Assembly (NCBI GenBank): GCA_017553635.1
Contig: JAFZKN010000008.1
Location: forward strand, 1-48,533
Direction of reading: 5' to 3'
From: Treponema sp.
Lineage (GTDB): Bacteria; Spirochaetota; Spirochaetia; Treponematales; Treponemataceae
Length of the DNA: 48,533 nucleotides
Shown here: positions 24,658 through 32,461 of the stretch, piece by piece
Numbering within the stretch: position 1 is the stretch's first letter
Layout of the letters: every line of letters begins with the position of its first letter
Notes under the pieces: model-generated
The model's database searches: none
The model's input: the letters and a program-made list of their open reading frames with translations, nothing else
What the model was told of the DNA's origin: nothing
Made by a program: the position numbers and the translations under genes

Positions 24658-25749
24658 ATGAAAAAAAAGTTTTTAATTATTTTTTTATTATTTTTAAGTT
24701 CAGCTTTAATCTTTTCTAAGGGCGGTTCGAAAGAACATGTGATTACGGTAAAATTAATTACAGATGAAACTGGAATTGATGACAAGTCTTTTAATGCTGC
24801 TGCATGGAGAGGAATCTTAGATTATTACAATGATACTTGGAATAATCAGAAGAACCGTGGAAAATATTATGATGTAATTACATGTAGAAATCAGGAACAG
24901 GCTCTGGAAATTTTAAAAAAGGTTTCTCAAGAAGGCATTGATTTGATTATTGCAACCGGTTTTAATTTTGCTGAATCTATTTCAAATGTAGCCGAATTAT
25001 ATCCAGAACAGAAATTTGTCATAATCGATACAAATTCAGTTAATAAACCTAATGTAATGCAGTTTATTTTTCATGAAGAAGAAGGTTCCTATCTTGTCGG
25101 AGTTGCCGCCGCATTGCAGGCAAAAGAAGAAGGAAATAAAAATCCTAAATTCGGTTTTATAGGTGGAATTCCTGGTGGAACGATTACTAAATTTGAGATG
25201 GGATATATTCAGGGAATCAAATCTGTTTTTCCTAATGCAGAAATAGTTGATTTTTATGTGAACGGATGGAATAAAAAAATTATCGCAAAAGAACAGGCAA
25301 GAAAAATGTATGACTCGGGTGTTTATGCAATTTTCTGTGCAGCAGGTGAGTCTGGGACTGGTGTCATTCAGGAAGCGAAAGAACGTCAGCTTAGAGGAGT
25401 TAAGGTCTGGGCAATTGGTGTTGATTCAGATCAGTATGTAGAAGGAATCTATTCAGGAACGAAATCTGCCGTGTTAACCTCCATGATAAAGGGCGTTGAT
25501 CAAGCTTCAAAAACTGCGTTGATGTATGTTGAACAGAAATCCTTTATTAAAGGAACTGTAGTTCTTTCTTTAAAGGAAAAGGGTGTTGATTTTGCAAAGT
25601 CAAACCCGGATTTAAAACCTTCTGTAATAAAGCAGACTGAAAAAATAAAACAGGATATATCTTCTGGAAAGATAAAAATATACTCTACTTACAGTACGGC
25701 ACGAAGGGCTGGAATTGCCCCTGCCGGGCTTGGCGCAAAAGATAATTAA
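24658..25749 (+). CDS. BMP/PnrA-type (TmpC-like) nucleoside-binding protein without lipobox
   Basis: 363 residues with an N-terminal signal (LIIFLLFLSSALIFSKGGS). The body is a Med/BMP-family periplasmic binding protein, the family of treponemal TmpC/PnrA, which bind purine nucleosides for an ABC importer: TDETGIDDKSFNAAAWRGIL, IDLIIATGFNFAESISNVAEL, VIIDTNSV, HEEEGSYLVGVAAALQ, FGFIGGIPGG, CAAGESGTGVIQEAKE, WAIGVDSDQY, VLTSMIKGVD. The family is normally lipidated; here no cysteine follows the signal, so this one looks like a soluble periplasmic protein. No ABC transporter genes are adjacent. Confidence 0.85.
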   Translation: MKKKFLIIFLLFLSSALIFSKGGSKEHVITVKLITDETGIDDKSFNAAAWRGILDYYNDTWNNQKNRGKYYDVITCRNQEQALEILKKVSQEGIDLIIATGFNFAESISNVAELYPEQKFVIIDTNSVNKPNVMQFIFHEEEGSYLVGVAAALQAKEEGNKNPKFGFIGGIPGGTITKFEMGYIQGIKSVFPNAEIVDFYVNGWNKKIIAKEQARKMYDSGVYAIFCAAGESGTGVIQEAKERQLRGVKVWAIGVDSDQYVEGIYSGTKSAVLTSMIKGVDQASKTALMYVEQKSFIKGTVVLSLKEKGVDFAKSNPDLKPSVIKQTEKIKQDISSGKIKIYSTYSTARRAGIAPAGLGAKDN

Positions 25750-25750
25750 A

Positions 25751-26971
25751 ATGTTGAATAAAAAACTTGTGTTGAAAATATTTGAAGCGTTTTCTATAGA
25801 GCGGTGGAACGATCTTATCCGGCCTTTTGATTTAATTGAAATGGATAAGGCTGCAGAAAAAATGGTCCTCGTATATATTCTGGGAAAATTTGAAGAAAAT
25901 GCAGGGCGTAGAATTAACTGGACATGGCTTATAAATGCTTCGTTTTTTGACCTTTTAAAAAAGATTGCTCTCTGTGATATTAAAGCACCTGTTCAGGCTT
26001 TGATTAAACAGGAATATCCGTCAGAATATATGCGCCTTAATGAATGGGTTTTAAATCAGTATAAGCCGCTTATCGATGATGATGACCTTTTTAAGAAATT
26101 TACGATTTATGTTGGACAGAAGGCGGGGTCAATTCCAGTGCCGGAAGAAGACAGCCTTACTTTTCACGTCTACCAGGCTGCGCATAAGTATTCGACTATG
26201 CGTGAACTTGAAATGATCAAACCTGTAAACGAAGAACAGCGGCTTACAAAGATTGAAAAGGAACTTAATAAAGATATACAGAGATTTCTTGATTTGAGAG
26301 GGCTTCAGCTTTTGACGACAAAACAGAGACCGTATGAGTTTCTTTTGAAGACTGAACAGCTAAGGTTTCAGAGAAGATGGAATCAGACTCCGCGTATTCC
26401 AAATACGAGTGTACTCGGACACAGTTATTTTGTTGCGATTCTTTCATTCCTCCTTTCAAGACAGAACGGTTCATCTCCATGTGAAAAACGTATTTTCAAT
26501 AATTTTTTCTGTTCACTTTTCCATGATCTTCCTGAAGCAGTTACACGAGACATTATAAGCCCCGTTAAGCAGGCAACCGATGAGCTTCCAAGCATTGTAA
26601 AGCACATCGAAGATGAAATTGTAAATAAAGAACTTGTTCCGCTTATGGAAGATTTTTATAAAGCTGAACTTATGTATTTTACCAACGACGAATTTGAAAA
26701 CAGAATTTTTTGTGACGGTAAAGTTGAATTTACTGAATTTGATAAATTAAATTCAGTATATAATGAGAATGAATATAATCCGGTTGATGGGAAACTTGTA
26801 AGGCTTTGCGATCATGCATCGGCTTTACTTGAAGCAGATATTTCGATAAAACATGGAATTACTTCGGTACATCTTGAAGTCGGACGAACGAATATTCTTT
26901 CGATTTATCCTGAAGATAAAGTTATAAATGGAATTAATGCTTACAGACTTTTTGAAAATCTGGTTGAGTAA
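25751..26971 (+). CDS. HD-domain hydrolase, YfbR-like 5'-deoxynucleotidase type
   Basis: 406 residues. The N-terminal ~170 are helical and unrecognised. The HD domain is in the second half: NTSVLGHSYFVAILSFLL (first His), CSLFHDLPEAVTRDIISPVK (the HD pair followed by the PEAVTRDI motif of YfbR-like enzymes), and VRLCDHASALLEADISI (last Asp). YfbR dephosphorylates 5'-deoxynucleoside monophosphates. The actual substrate here is unknown. The start is ATG 25751, one base after the stop of the binding protein; an upstream TTG in frame is not needed. The neighbour's nucleoside-binding role fits a nucleotide-handling enzyme. Confidence 0.72.
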   Translation: MLNKKLVLKIFEAFSIERWNDLIRPFDLIEMDKAAEKMVLVYILGKFEENAGRRINWTWLINASFFDLLKKIALCDIKAPVQALIKQEYPSEYMRLNEWVLNQYKPLIDDDDLFKKFTIYVGQKAGSIPVPEEDSLTFHVYQAAHKYSTMRELEMIKPVNEEQRLTKIEKELNKDIQRFLDLRGLQLLTTKQRPYEFLLKTEQLRFQRRWNQTPRIPNTSVLGHSYFVAILSFLLSRQNGSSPCEKRIFNNFFCSLFHDLPEAVTRDIISPVKQATDELPSIVKHIEDEIVNKELVPLMEDFYKAELMYFTNDEFENRIFCDGKVEFTEFDKLNSVYNENEYNPVDGKLVRLCDHASALLEADISIKHGITSVHLEVGRTNILSIYPEDKVINGINAYRLFENLVE

Positions 26972-26985
26972 GGGTGGAAGAGATA

Positions 26986-28578
26986 ATGGCAGAAAGATTA
27001 AGTGGAATTTTATTACATCCTACATCATTCTCTGATGTTCCAGGAATCGGGACAATCGGGAAAAAAGCATTTGAATTTGTTGATTGGTTAAAAAAAGCAA
27101 ATCAGAGTTTGTGGCAGATTCTTCCGCTTGGTCCAACAGGTTACGGAGATTCTCCCTATGCCTCGTTCAGTACATATGCTGGAAATCCGCTTATGATAGA
27201 TCTTAATCTACTTGTAGAAAAAGGATGGGCAGATAAAAAAGATATTGTTTCTGCTGATTATATTAAGAATGAAGGTGATGTTGATTTTGGAAGCGTTGTA
27301 TGGTGGAAGCTTCCTGTTTTAAATAAATGTGCTGAGTATTTTCTTGAAAACTGCAGTAAAGATGACAGAGTACGGTACGAAGCATTTAAAAACGACAGCT
27401 CGGCATGGCTTGACAGTTATTCTGCTTTTATGAGTATCAAGGCTGTTTATGATAAAAAAGCACAGGATGAAAAACTTTCAGGAATAAAAACTGTATGGTT
27501 TAATTACTGGCCGGAAGATCTTGCTTTATGTAAAGCAGAATCTGTTTCGAAATGGAAAACTGAACATGTTAAAGAAATAGAACTTATTAAAGTAATTCAG
27601 TTTTTCTTTTTTACACAATGGAAAGAATTAAAAGAATATGCAAATGATAATGGAATTTCCATAATAGGTGATATCCCGATTTTTGTTGCAGCAGATTCCT
27701 GTGATGTATGGTCAAACCAAAAGTATTTTCAGCTTGATGAAAAAGGAGTTCCAGAATCAGTTGCCGGGGTTCCTCCAGATTATTTTAGTGCGACAGGTCA
27801 GCTCTGGGGAAATCCTCTTTATGACTTTGATGCAATGAAAAAAAACGGCTACAAGTGGTGGGTAGATAGAATTAAGCATATACTGACACTTGTGGATTAC
27901 GTAAGAATAGATCACTTCCGTGGATTTGAAGCATACTGGTCAATTCCGTTCGGTTCGGAAACTGCCATTAACGGTAAATGGGTTGACGGACCTAAAAATG
28001 ATCTGTTTAATGAAATTGAAAAGCAGCTTGGGAAAATTCCTGTTATTGCAGAGGACCTGGGAGTAATAACTGATGGTGTAAAAAAACTCCGTGATGATTT
28101 TAATTTTCCTGGAATGAAGGTGCTTCAGTTTGCGTTCAATACAGATGAAGCAAAGCAGAATGGAATGGTTAATCCATTCCTTCCGCATAATTATATCAGT
28201 AACTGCATAGTTTATACGGGTACGCATGACAACGAAACGATGCAGGGCTGGCTTGAAAATTCATCAGAAGAGCAGCTTACACTTGTTGCACAGTATGTGA
28301 CAGGAGAAAAGCTCGATTCTGAAAAGGCAAAGGAGCTTTGTAATAACAAGAAGCTTTGCAGAATGCTTTTAAAAACTGCAATGGCTTCAAATGCCGATAT
28401 GGTTGTTTTTCCTGTTCAGGATCTTTTCGCTATAGGAAATTCCGGCAGGATGAATGAACCGAGTACGGTTGGTAAAAATTGGAAATGGAGATTTGATACC
28501 AGTTTATTAACAGACGAAAAAGCAGGAGAGTTAGCGTTTTTATCTGAATTATTTGCAAGAAATCTTAGTGAAAAGTAA
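26986..28578 (+). CDS. malQ: 4-alpha-glucanotransferase (amylomaltase)
   Basis: 530 residues, GH77. Transfers alpha-1,4-glucan segments between maltodextrins. Motifs: SGILLHPTSFSDVPGIGTIG, WQILPLGPTGYGDSPYASFS, IIGDIPIFVAADSCDVW, VAGVPPDYFSATGQLWGNPLY, YVRIDHFRGFEAYWSIP (nucleophile Asp), VIAEDLGVI (acid/base Glu), and YTGTHDNETMQGW (third Asp). ATG 26986 is chosen over a GTG four codons earlier since a GGAAG lies in front of it. Fourteen bases after the HD gene. Confidence 0.95.
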   Translation: MAERLSGILLHPTSFSDVPGIGTIGKKAFEFVDWLKKANQSLWQILPLGPTGYGDSPYASFSTYAGNPLMIDLNLLVEKGWADKKDIVSADYIKNEGDVDFGSVVWWKLPVLNKCAEYFLENCSKDDRVRYEAFKNDSSAWLDSYSAFMSIKAVYDKKAQDEKLSGIKTVWFNYWPEDLALCKAESVSKWKTEHVKEIELIKVIQFFFFTQWKELKEYANDNGISIIGDIPIFVAADSCDVWSNQKYFQLDEKGVPESVAGVPPDYFSATGQLWGNPLYDFDAMKKNGYKWWVDRIKHILTLVDYVRIDHFRGFEAYWSIPFGSETAINGKWVDGPKNDLFNEIEKQLGKIPVIAEDLGVITDGVKKLRDDFNFPGMKVLQFAFNTDEAKQNGMVNPFLPHNYISNCIVYTGTHDNETMQGWLENSSEEQLTLVAQYVTGEKLDSEKAKELCNNKKLCRMLLKTAMASNADMVVFPVQDLFAIGNSGRMNEPSTVGKNWKWRFDTSLLTDEKAGELAFLSELFARNLSEK

Positions 28579-28597
28579 TTTTTCAAAAGGAATTCTT

Positions 28598-29530
28598 ATG
28601 CTGGATTTGAAAAAGAAAGAGAGTATACGGCATGGAACTGTTTTCTTTCCGATACAGTATTATTGGAATGATACTACTTCCCCGTTGTACAAGCTGCCTG
28701 TTCACTGGCACATTGATTACGAAATCATACATGTCATTGACGGAACTTTTAACTTTCTCTTAGGAAACGAAAAAGTTATTTTAAACAAAGATGATTACTG
28801 TGTAGTTCAGGATGGTGTTTTGCATGGAGATGGAGAAGAGATACTTCCATGTTCGTATGAGTCACTTGTTTTTGATTTTAATATTCTGCGCAATAAGTAT
28901 TATTCACAGGATTTGTTTCTGCATAATATTGCAGAACATAAGGTAATTTTGAATAAAATAATTCATATTGATGATATGCTTATTAAACAGACTATGGACA
29001 GATTGTTTGAGACAATGCGTTCAAAAGATGCAGGTTTTGAACTTTTGACAGTAGGAATGATACAGTGCTTTTTCGGATATATTCAGAATAAGCAGTTTTT
29101 CTCACGTGATGAGAAAATTATTGCAGAACGCAATACAAAAGGATTCCTTCTTCAGAATGTATTCGGGTTTATCGAAAACAATTATGAAAAACAGATTACA
29201 CTTGAGATGCTTGCTGCAATTATCGGTGTAAGTCCTAAGTATTTCTGCCGTATTTTTCATGAATTTACAAAGAGGTCTCCGATAGATTATCTTAATGCGT
29301 ACAGAATTGACAGAGCATGTAATTTGATTATGACTACAGATAAATCTATGAATCAGATTGCAAAAGAATGTGGTTTTAATGACACAAGTTATTACATAAA
29401 AATATTTAAAAAATACAAAGGGACAACTCCATTAAAGTATAAAGCCTTTAATCATGATACTGCTCCAAATGGAAGTCTCTTTTTTAATCATGAAAAATAT
29501 TTTCAGGTTTCACCGTATGGTAAAAATTAG
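28598..29530 (+). CDS. AraC-family transcription regulator
   Basis: 310 residues. The N-terminal part is a cupin-like sensing domain (HWHIDYEIIHVIDGTFNFLL, KDDYCVVQDGVLHG). The C-terminal ~100 residues are the two helix-turn-helix units: ITLEMLAAIIGVSPKYFCRIF, then MNQIAKECGFNDTSYYIKIFKKYKG with the ending TPLKYK. ATG 28598 follows AAAAGGA by seven bases. The 3' end overlaps the first chromate-transporter gene by 14 bases, so it probably controls that pair. Ligand unknown. Confidence 0.9.
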   Translation: MLDLKKKESIRHGTVFFPIQYYWNDTTSPLYKLPVHWHIDYEIIHVIDGTFNFLLGNEKVILNKDDYCVVQDGVLHGDGEEILPCSYESLVFDFNILRNKYYSQDLFLHNIAEHKVILNKIIHIDDMLIKQTMDRLFETMRSKDAGFELLTVGMIQCFFGYIQNKQFFSRDEKIIAERNTKGFLLQNVFGFIENNYEKQITLEMLAAIIGVSPKYFCRIFHEFTKRSPIDYLNAYRIDRACNLIMTTDKSMNQIAKECGFNDTSYYIKIFKKYKGTTPLKYKAFNHDTAPNGSLFFNHEKYFQVSPYGKN

Positions 29531-30080
29531 GACATTCTTCGAACTCTTTTTCACTTTTTTTAAAATCGGTTTCTGTACGTTCGGGGGCGGACTTTCGATG
29601 CTCCCGATCCTTGACAGGGAACTTGCAGATAATAAAAAGTGGCTTACTTCTGAAGAACTGATGGACTATTATGCAATCGGACAGTCAACTCCTGGAATTA
29701 TTGCAGTAAACGTTGCAACCTTCTGCGGTTACAAAAGATCAGGAATTGCAGGCGGAATAATTGCAACTTTGGGAATTGTATGTCCATCCATAATTGTCAT
29801 TACACTGATTGCTCATTTAATAAATTCGTTTAACGAAATTGTTTATGTAAAAAAAGCCCTCATGGGAATTAACGCAGCAGTTGCCGCAAACCTTACTTTT
29901 GCGTTTTTTAACCTTACAAAAAAGGCTGTTAAAAACCTTCTCGGAATTGTCATTTTTGTTCTTGCCTTTGTAAGCGTTTACTTTTTTAAAGTTGAAATCT
30001 TTATAATAGTTCTTGTTAGCATCGCTATCGGTGTGTCACTTTACTATATAAAAAAGCAGGATAAGGGAGAAGAAAAATGA
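29517..30080 (+). CDS. Chromate-type transporter, first half-size subunit
   Basis: 187 residues, short-chain CHR family. It begins FFELFFTFFKIGFCTFGGGLSMLPIL and has LADNKKWLTSEELMDYYAIGQSTPG, the hallmark of the family, followed by about five to six hydrophobic segments. CHR proteins export chromate; short members work in pairs. ATG 29517 is inside the AraC gene end; an earlier ATG at 29490 is possible but lacks a ribosome site. It overlaps the second subunit by four bases. Confidence 0.88.
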   Translation: MVKIRTFFELFFTFFKIGFCTFGGGLSMLPILDRELADNKKWLTSEELMDYYAIGQSTPGIIAVNVATFCGYKRSGIAGGIIATLGIVCPSIIVITLIAHLINSFNEIVYVKKALMGINAAVAANLTFAFFNLTKKAVKNLLGIVIFVLAFVSVYFFKVEIFIIVLVSIAIGVSLYYIKKQDKGEEK

Positions 30081-30655
30081 ATCAGGTTTCTCTTTTAGAA
30101 TTGTTTTTAATTTTCTTTTATATCGGAACCTTTACAATTGGCGGCGGTCTTGTTGCAATTTCGATGATGAAGCAGCTTATTGTTGACCGCGGGCTTATGG
30201 ATGCAGAAACTTTTGTAAATATGGTTGCGGTTTCAGAAAGCACGCCGGGCCCAATTGGCATTAACATGGCAACTTATATCGGGAATCAGTTTTACGGTAT
30301 TCCAGGCGGAATCGTAACTACAGCCGGACAGGTTCTTCCAAGTCTTATATGTATTCTCATAATTGCAAGGCTTTTTGCAAAATTTCATGAAAAACCTGTT
30401 GTAAATTCTGCTTTTTTAACTTTAAGACCGGCTACTGCAGGGCTTGTTCTGATTGCAACACTTCAAATTCTTGAAGTTGCTTTATTTAATGTTCCTTTAA
30501 CGTTTACGGCTCTTTCTTCTACACCTGTTACAGAGATTTTCAGATGGAAAAGCATGATTGTTTATGGAATTTCACTTGTCCTGCTTTTTAAATTTAAAGT
30601 TCATCCTTTATGGCTTGTTTTTACAGGCGCAGTTTTTGGTATATTATTTTTGTGA
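30077..30655 (+). CDS. Chromate-type transporter, second half-size subunit
   Basis: 192 residues, again a short CHR domain: FYIGTFTIGGGLVAISMMKQL, FVNMVAVSESTPGPIGINMATYIG, PGGIVTTAGQVLPS, and hydrophobic segments to the C-terminus. Together with the previous gene it would form the heteromeric transporter. Start overlaps the partner's stop (ATGA). The true substrate in this organism could be another oxyanion. Confidence 0.88.
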   Translation: MNQVSLLELFLIFFYIGTFTIGGGLVAISMMKQLIVDRGLMDAETFVNMVAVSESTPGPIGINMATYIGNQFYGIPGGIVTTAGQVLPSLICILIIARLFAKFHEKPVVNSAFLTLRPATAGLVLIATLQILEVALFNVPLTFTALSSTPVTEIFRWKSMIVYGISLVLLFKFKVHPLWLVFTGAVFGILFL

Positions 30656-30679
30656 AAATTGTGATAAAATATATATAAT
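30650..30679 (+). promoter_or_regulatory. Promoter for the nucleotidyltransferase-manA pair
   Basis: TTGTGA (30650-30655), 18 bases, TATAAT (30674-30679). The -35 overlaps the stop codon of the transporter gene. GGAGG at 30700-30704 is the ribosome site. Confidence 0.45.
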
Positions 30680-30709
30680 AATTACTATTTCAATCTTTTG
30701 GAGGAAAAA

Positions 30710-31618
30710 ATGAAACCTACACTTTTAGTATTAGCCGCAGGAATGGGAAGCAGATATGGCGGAGTTAAACAGATTGATGCAGTAGGACAGAATGGAGAAT
30801 GCCTTTTAGACTTTGCAAACTTTGATGCTAAAAAAAGCGGATTCGGTAATGTTGTATTTATAATCAGAAAAGATATAGAAAAAGACTTCAGGGAAAAACT
30901 TTTTGACAGAGTAGCAGCAAACTTTGATGCAGATTATGTATTTCAGTCAAGGGAAAGCCTTTTAACTCAGGAAGAAATTGCAAAAACTGCAGAAAGAAAA
31001 AAGCCATGGGGAACTGTTCACGCTGTTTTATGTGCAGAAGAAAAAATAAAGGCTCCGTTTGCTGTAATAAATTCTGATGACTATTATGGAAGGGAAGCAT
31101 TTGCAACTCTCGGAAACTATCTTTCTGGAATTTCAAATGATTCAACAGAACATGCAATGGTAGGCTATGTTCTTGATAAAACAATGAGTAAAAACGGTTC
31201 TGTATCGCGTGGTGTCTGTACAGTAAATGACGGATATCTTGCAGGAATCGTAGAAAATACAAAAATCAGTTACAGCGGTGACGGAATTATAAGTGACCTT
31301 AACGGGCAGATTATTAATCTTACAGGAAAGGAATGGGTCAGCATGAACCTCTTTGGTTTTACTCCAAAGGCTTTTGAAGGATTTCATGAATACTGGGAAA
31401 ACTTTAAAAAAGAAGGACTTTACACAGAAAAGCAGGAAGCTCTTCTCCCGGTTGCAGCAAGTGAAATCGTTACAAAAGGCGAGGGAAAAATCAAATTCTT
31501 TACTTCTACAGAAAGCTGGTTTGGTATGACATACCCGGAAGACCGCGAAGTTGTAAAACAGGAAATCATCAACAAGATTAAAAGCGGTTATTATCCTGAA
31601 AAGCTCTGGGATAAATAA
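30710..31618 (+). CDS. Sugar-phosphate nucleotidyltransferase family protein
   Basis: 302 residues with the nucleotidyltransferase start LVLAAGMGSRYGGVKQ (GxGxR motif plus lysine), a NSDDYYG metal-binding aspartate motif, and VSMNLFGFTPKAF further on. The family activates sugar-1-phosphates with an NTP. Its substrate is not evident; the next gene is mannose-6-phosphate isomerase, so a mannose-linked nucleotide sugar is a reasonable guess. ATG 30710 has GGAGG five bases upstream; an in-frame TTG at 30698 was rejected. Confidence 0.82.
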   Translation: MKPTLLVLAAGMGSRYGGVKQIDAVGQNGECLLDFANFDAKKSGFGNVVFIIRKDIEKDFREKLFDRVAANFDADYVFQSRESLLTQEEIAKTAERKKPWGTVHAVLCAEEKIKAPFAVINSDDYYGREAFATLGNYLSGISNDSTEHAMVGYVLDKTMSKNGSVSRGVCTVNDGYLAGIVENTKISYSGDGIISDLNGQIINLTGKEWVSMNLFGFTPKAFEGFHEYWENFKKEGLYTEKQEALLPVAASEIVTKGEGKIKFFTSTESWFGMTYPEDREVVKQEIINKIKSGYYPEKLWDK

Positions 31619-31645
31619 AATTCTTCTGAGTAATTTTGGATCTGT

Positions 31646-32461
31646 ATGTTAAAGCTTAATCCCATCAAATCAGAAAAAATCTGGGGTTATGAAAACTGGA
31701 TCGCATCCGTTTATCCTTCTTCATGCCATGAAGAGCTTGTAAACGAATGCGGCAGTGATTACCCGCTTTTAATAAAAGTAATTCAGGCAGATGATACTCT
31801 TTCTGTTCAGGTGCATCCGGATGATAAGGCCGCATTTGAGCTTGAAGGTGAGGGCTTCTGCGGAAAAACTGAATGCTGGTATGTTTTAGAAAGCGAGCCG
31901 GGATCAAAGCTTGTCTCCGGTTTAAAACCCGGATTTAATAAAGACTATTTTAAAGACGACCTTGAAAAAGCAGTAAAAGACAATACTCTCGAAAATTACC
32001 TTAACTTTGTTACAGTACAAAAGGGTGACTTTATCTTTATTCCATCCGGAACAGTACATGCAATAGGCGGCGGCTTAAGGCTTTTAGAAGTCCAGCAGTC
32101 ATGTGACTTAACATACAGGCTTTATGACTGGGGTCGTCCCCGGGAAGTTCATATAGAAAAAGGACTTTCTGTAATTAAAGCAGAAACTCCAGAGCCACAA
32201 AAACCGTTTGCAGGAAAGTTTAAATGCAATTATTTTTCTCTTGAACAAAAGAAAGTCGAAGACATTTTTGATTTTGAATGCCCGGAGGGAAATAAAAGCT
32301 CTGACTGGAAAATGATTTTTGTGCTTGAAGGAAACGGTTCTGTTAAAAATGCGGAAGACAAAAAATATGATTTTACAAAAGAAGATTTATTTGCAGTAAA
32401 GCCCGGTGAAAAGGTGAGCTTTTGCGGAAAGTCACTTCTTATGATTATCAGCAGCTTTTGA
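31646..32461 (+). CDS. manA: Mannose-6-phosphate isomerase, type I
   Basis: 271 residues, a short member of the zinc-dependent cupin family that interconverts mannose-6-P and fructose-6-P. Seen: KIWGYENWIAS, the metal ligand motif SVQVHPDD, FIPSGTVHAIGGGLRLLEVQ, and CDLTYRLYDWGRPREVHIEKG. It is 27 bases after the nucleotidyltransferase and the pair is probably one transcript. Its last 30 bases overlap, tail to tail, the diguanylate cyclase gene on the other strand. Confidence 0.92.
   Translation: MLKLNPIKSEKIWGYENWIASVYPSSCHEELVNECGSDYPLLIKVIQADDTLSVQVHPDDKAAFELEGEGFCGKTECWYVLESEPGSKLVSGLKPGFNKDYFKDDLEKAVKDNTLENYLNFVTVQKGDFIFIPSGTVHAIGGGLRLLEVQQSCDLTYRLYDWGRPREVHIEKGLSVIKAETPEPQKPFAGKFKCNYFSLEQKKVEDIFDFECPEGNKSSDWKMIFVLEGNGSVKNAEDKKYDFTKEDLFAVKPGEKVSFCGKSLLMIISSF

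Noticed and set aside
24721..24745. GGTTCGAAA as a possible tRNA T-loop
   Set aside because: It is inside the binding-protein gene and no cloverleaf can be drawn around it. I found no tRNA elsewhere in the window.
26974..26985. GTG start for malQ
   Set aside because: ATG 26986 gives the family's normal start; the bases around the GTG contain its ribosome site.
29454..29516. Longer N-terminus for the first chromate-transporter gene
   Set aside because: It lies inside the AraC gene and adds residues outside the CHR domain; ATG 29517 fits the family start.
30698..30709. TTG start for the nucleotidyltransferase
   Set aside because: It overlaps the GGAGG that serves ATG 30710.
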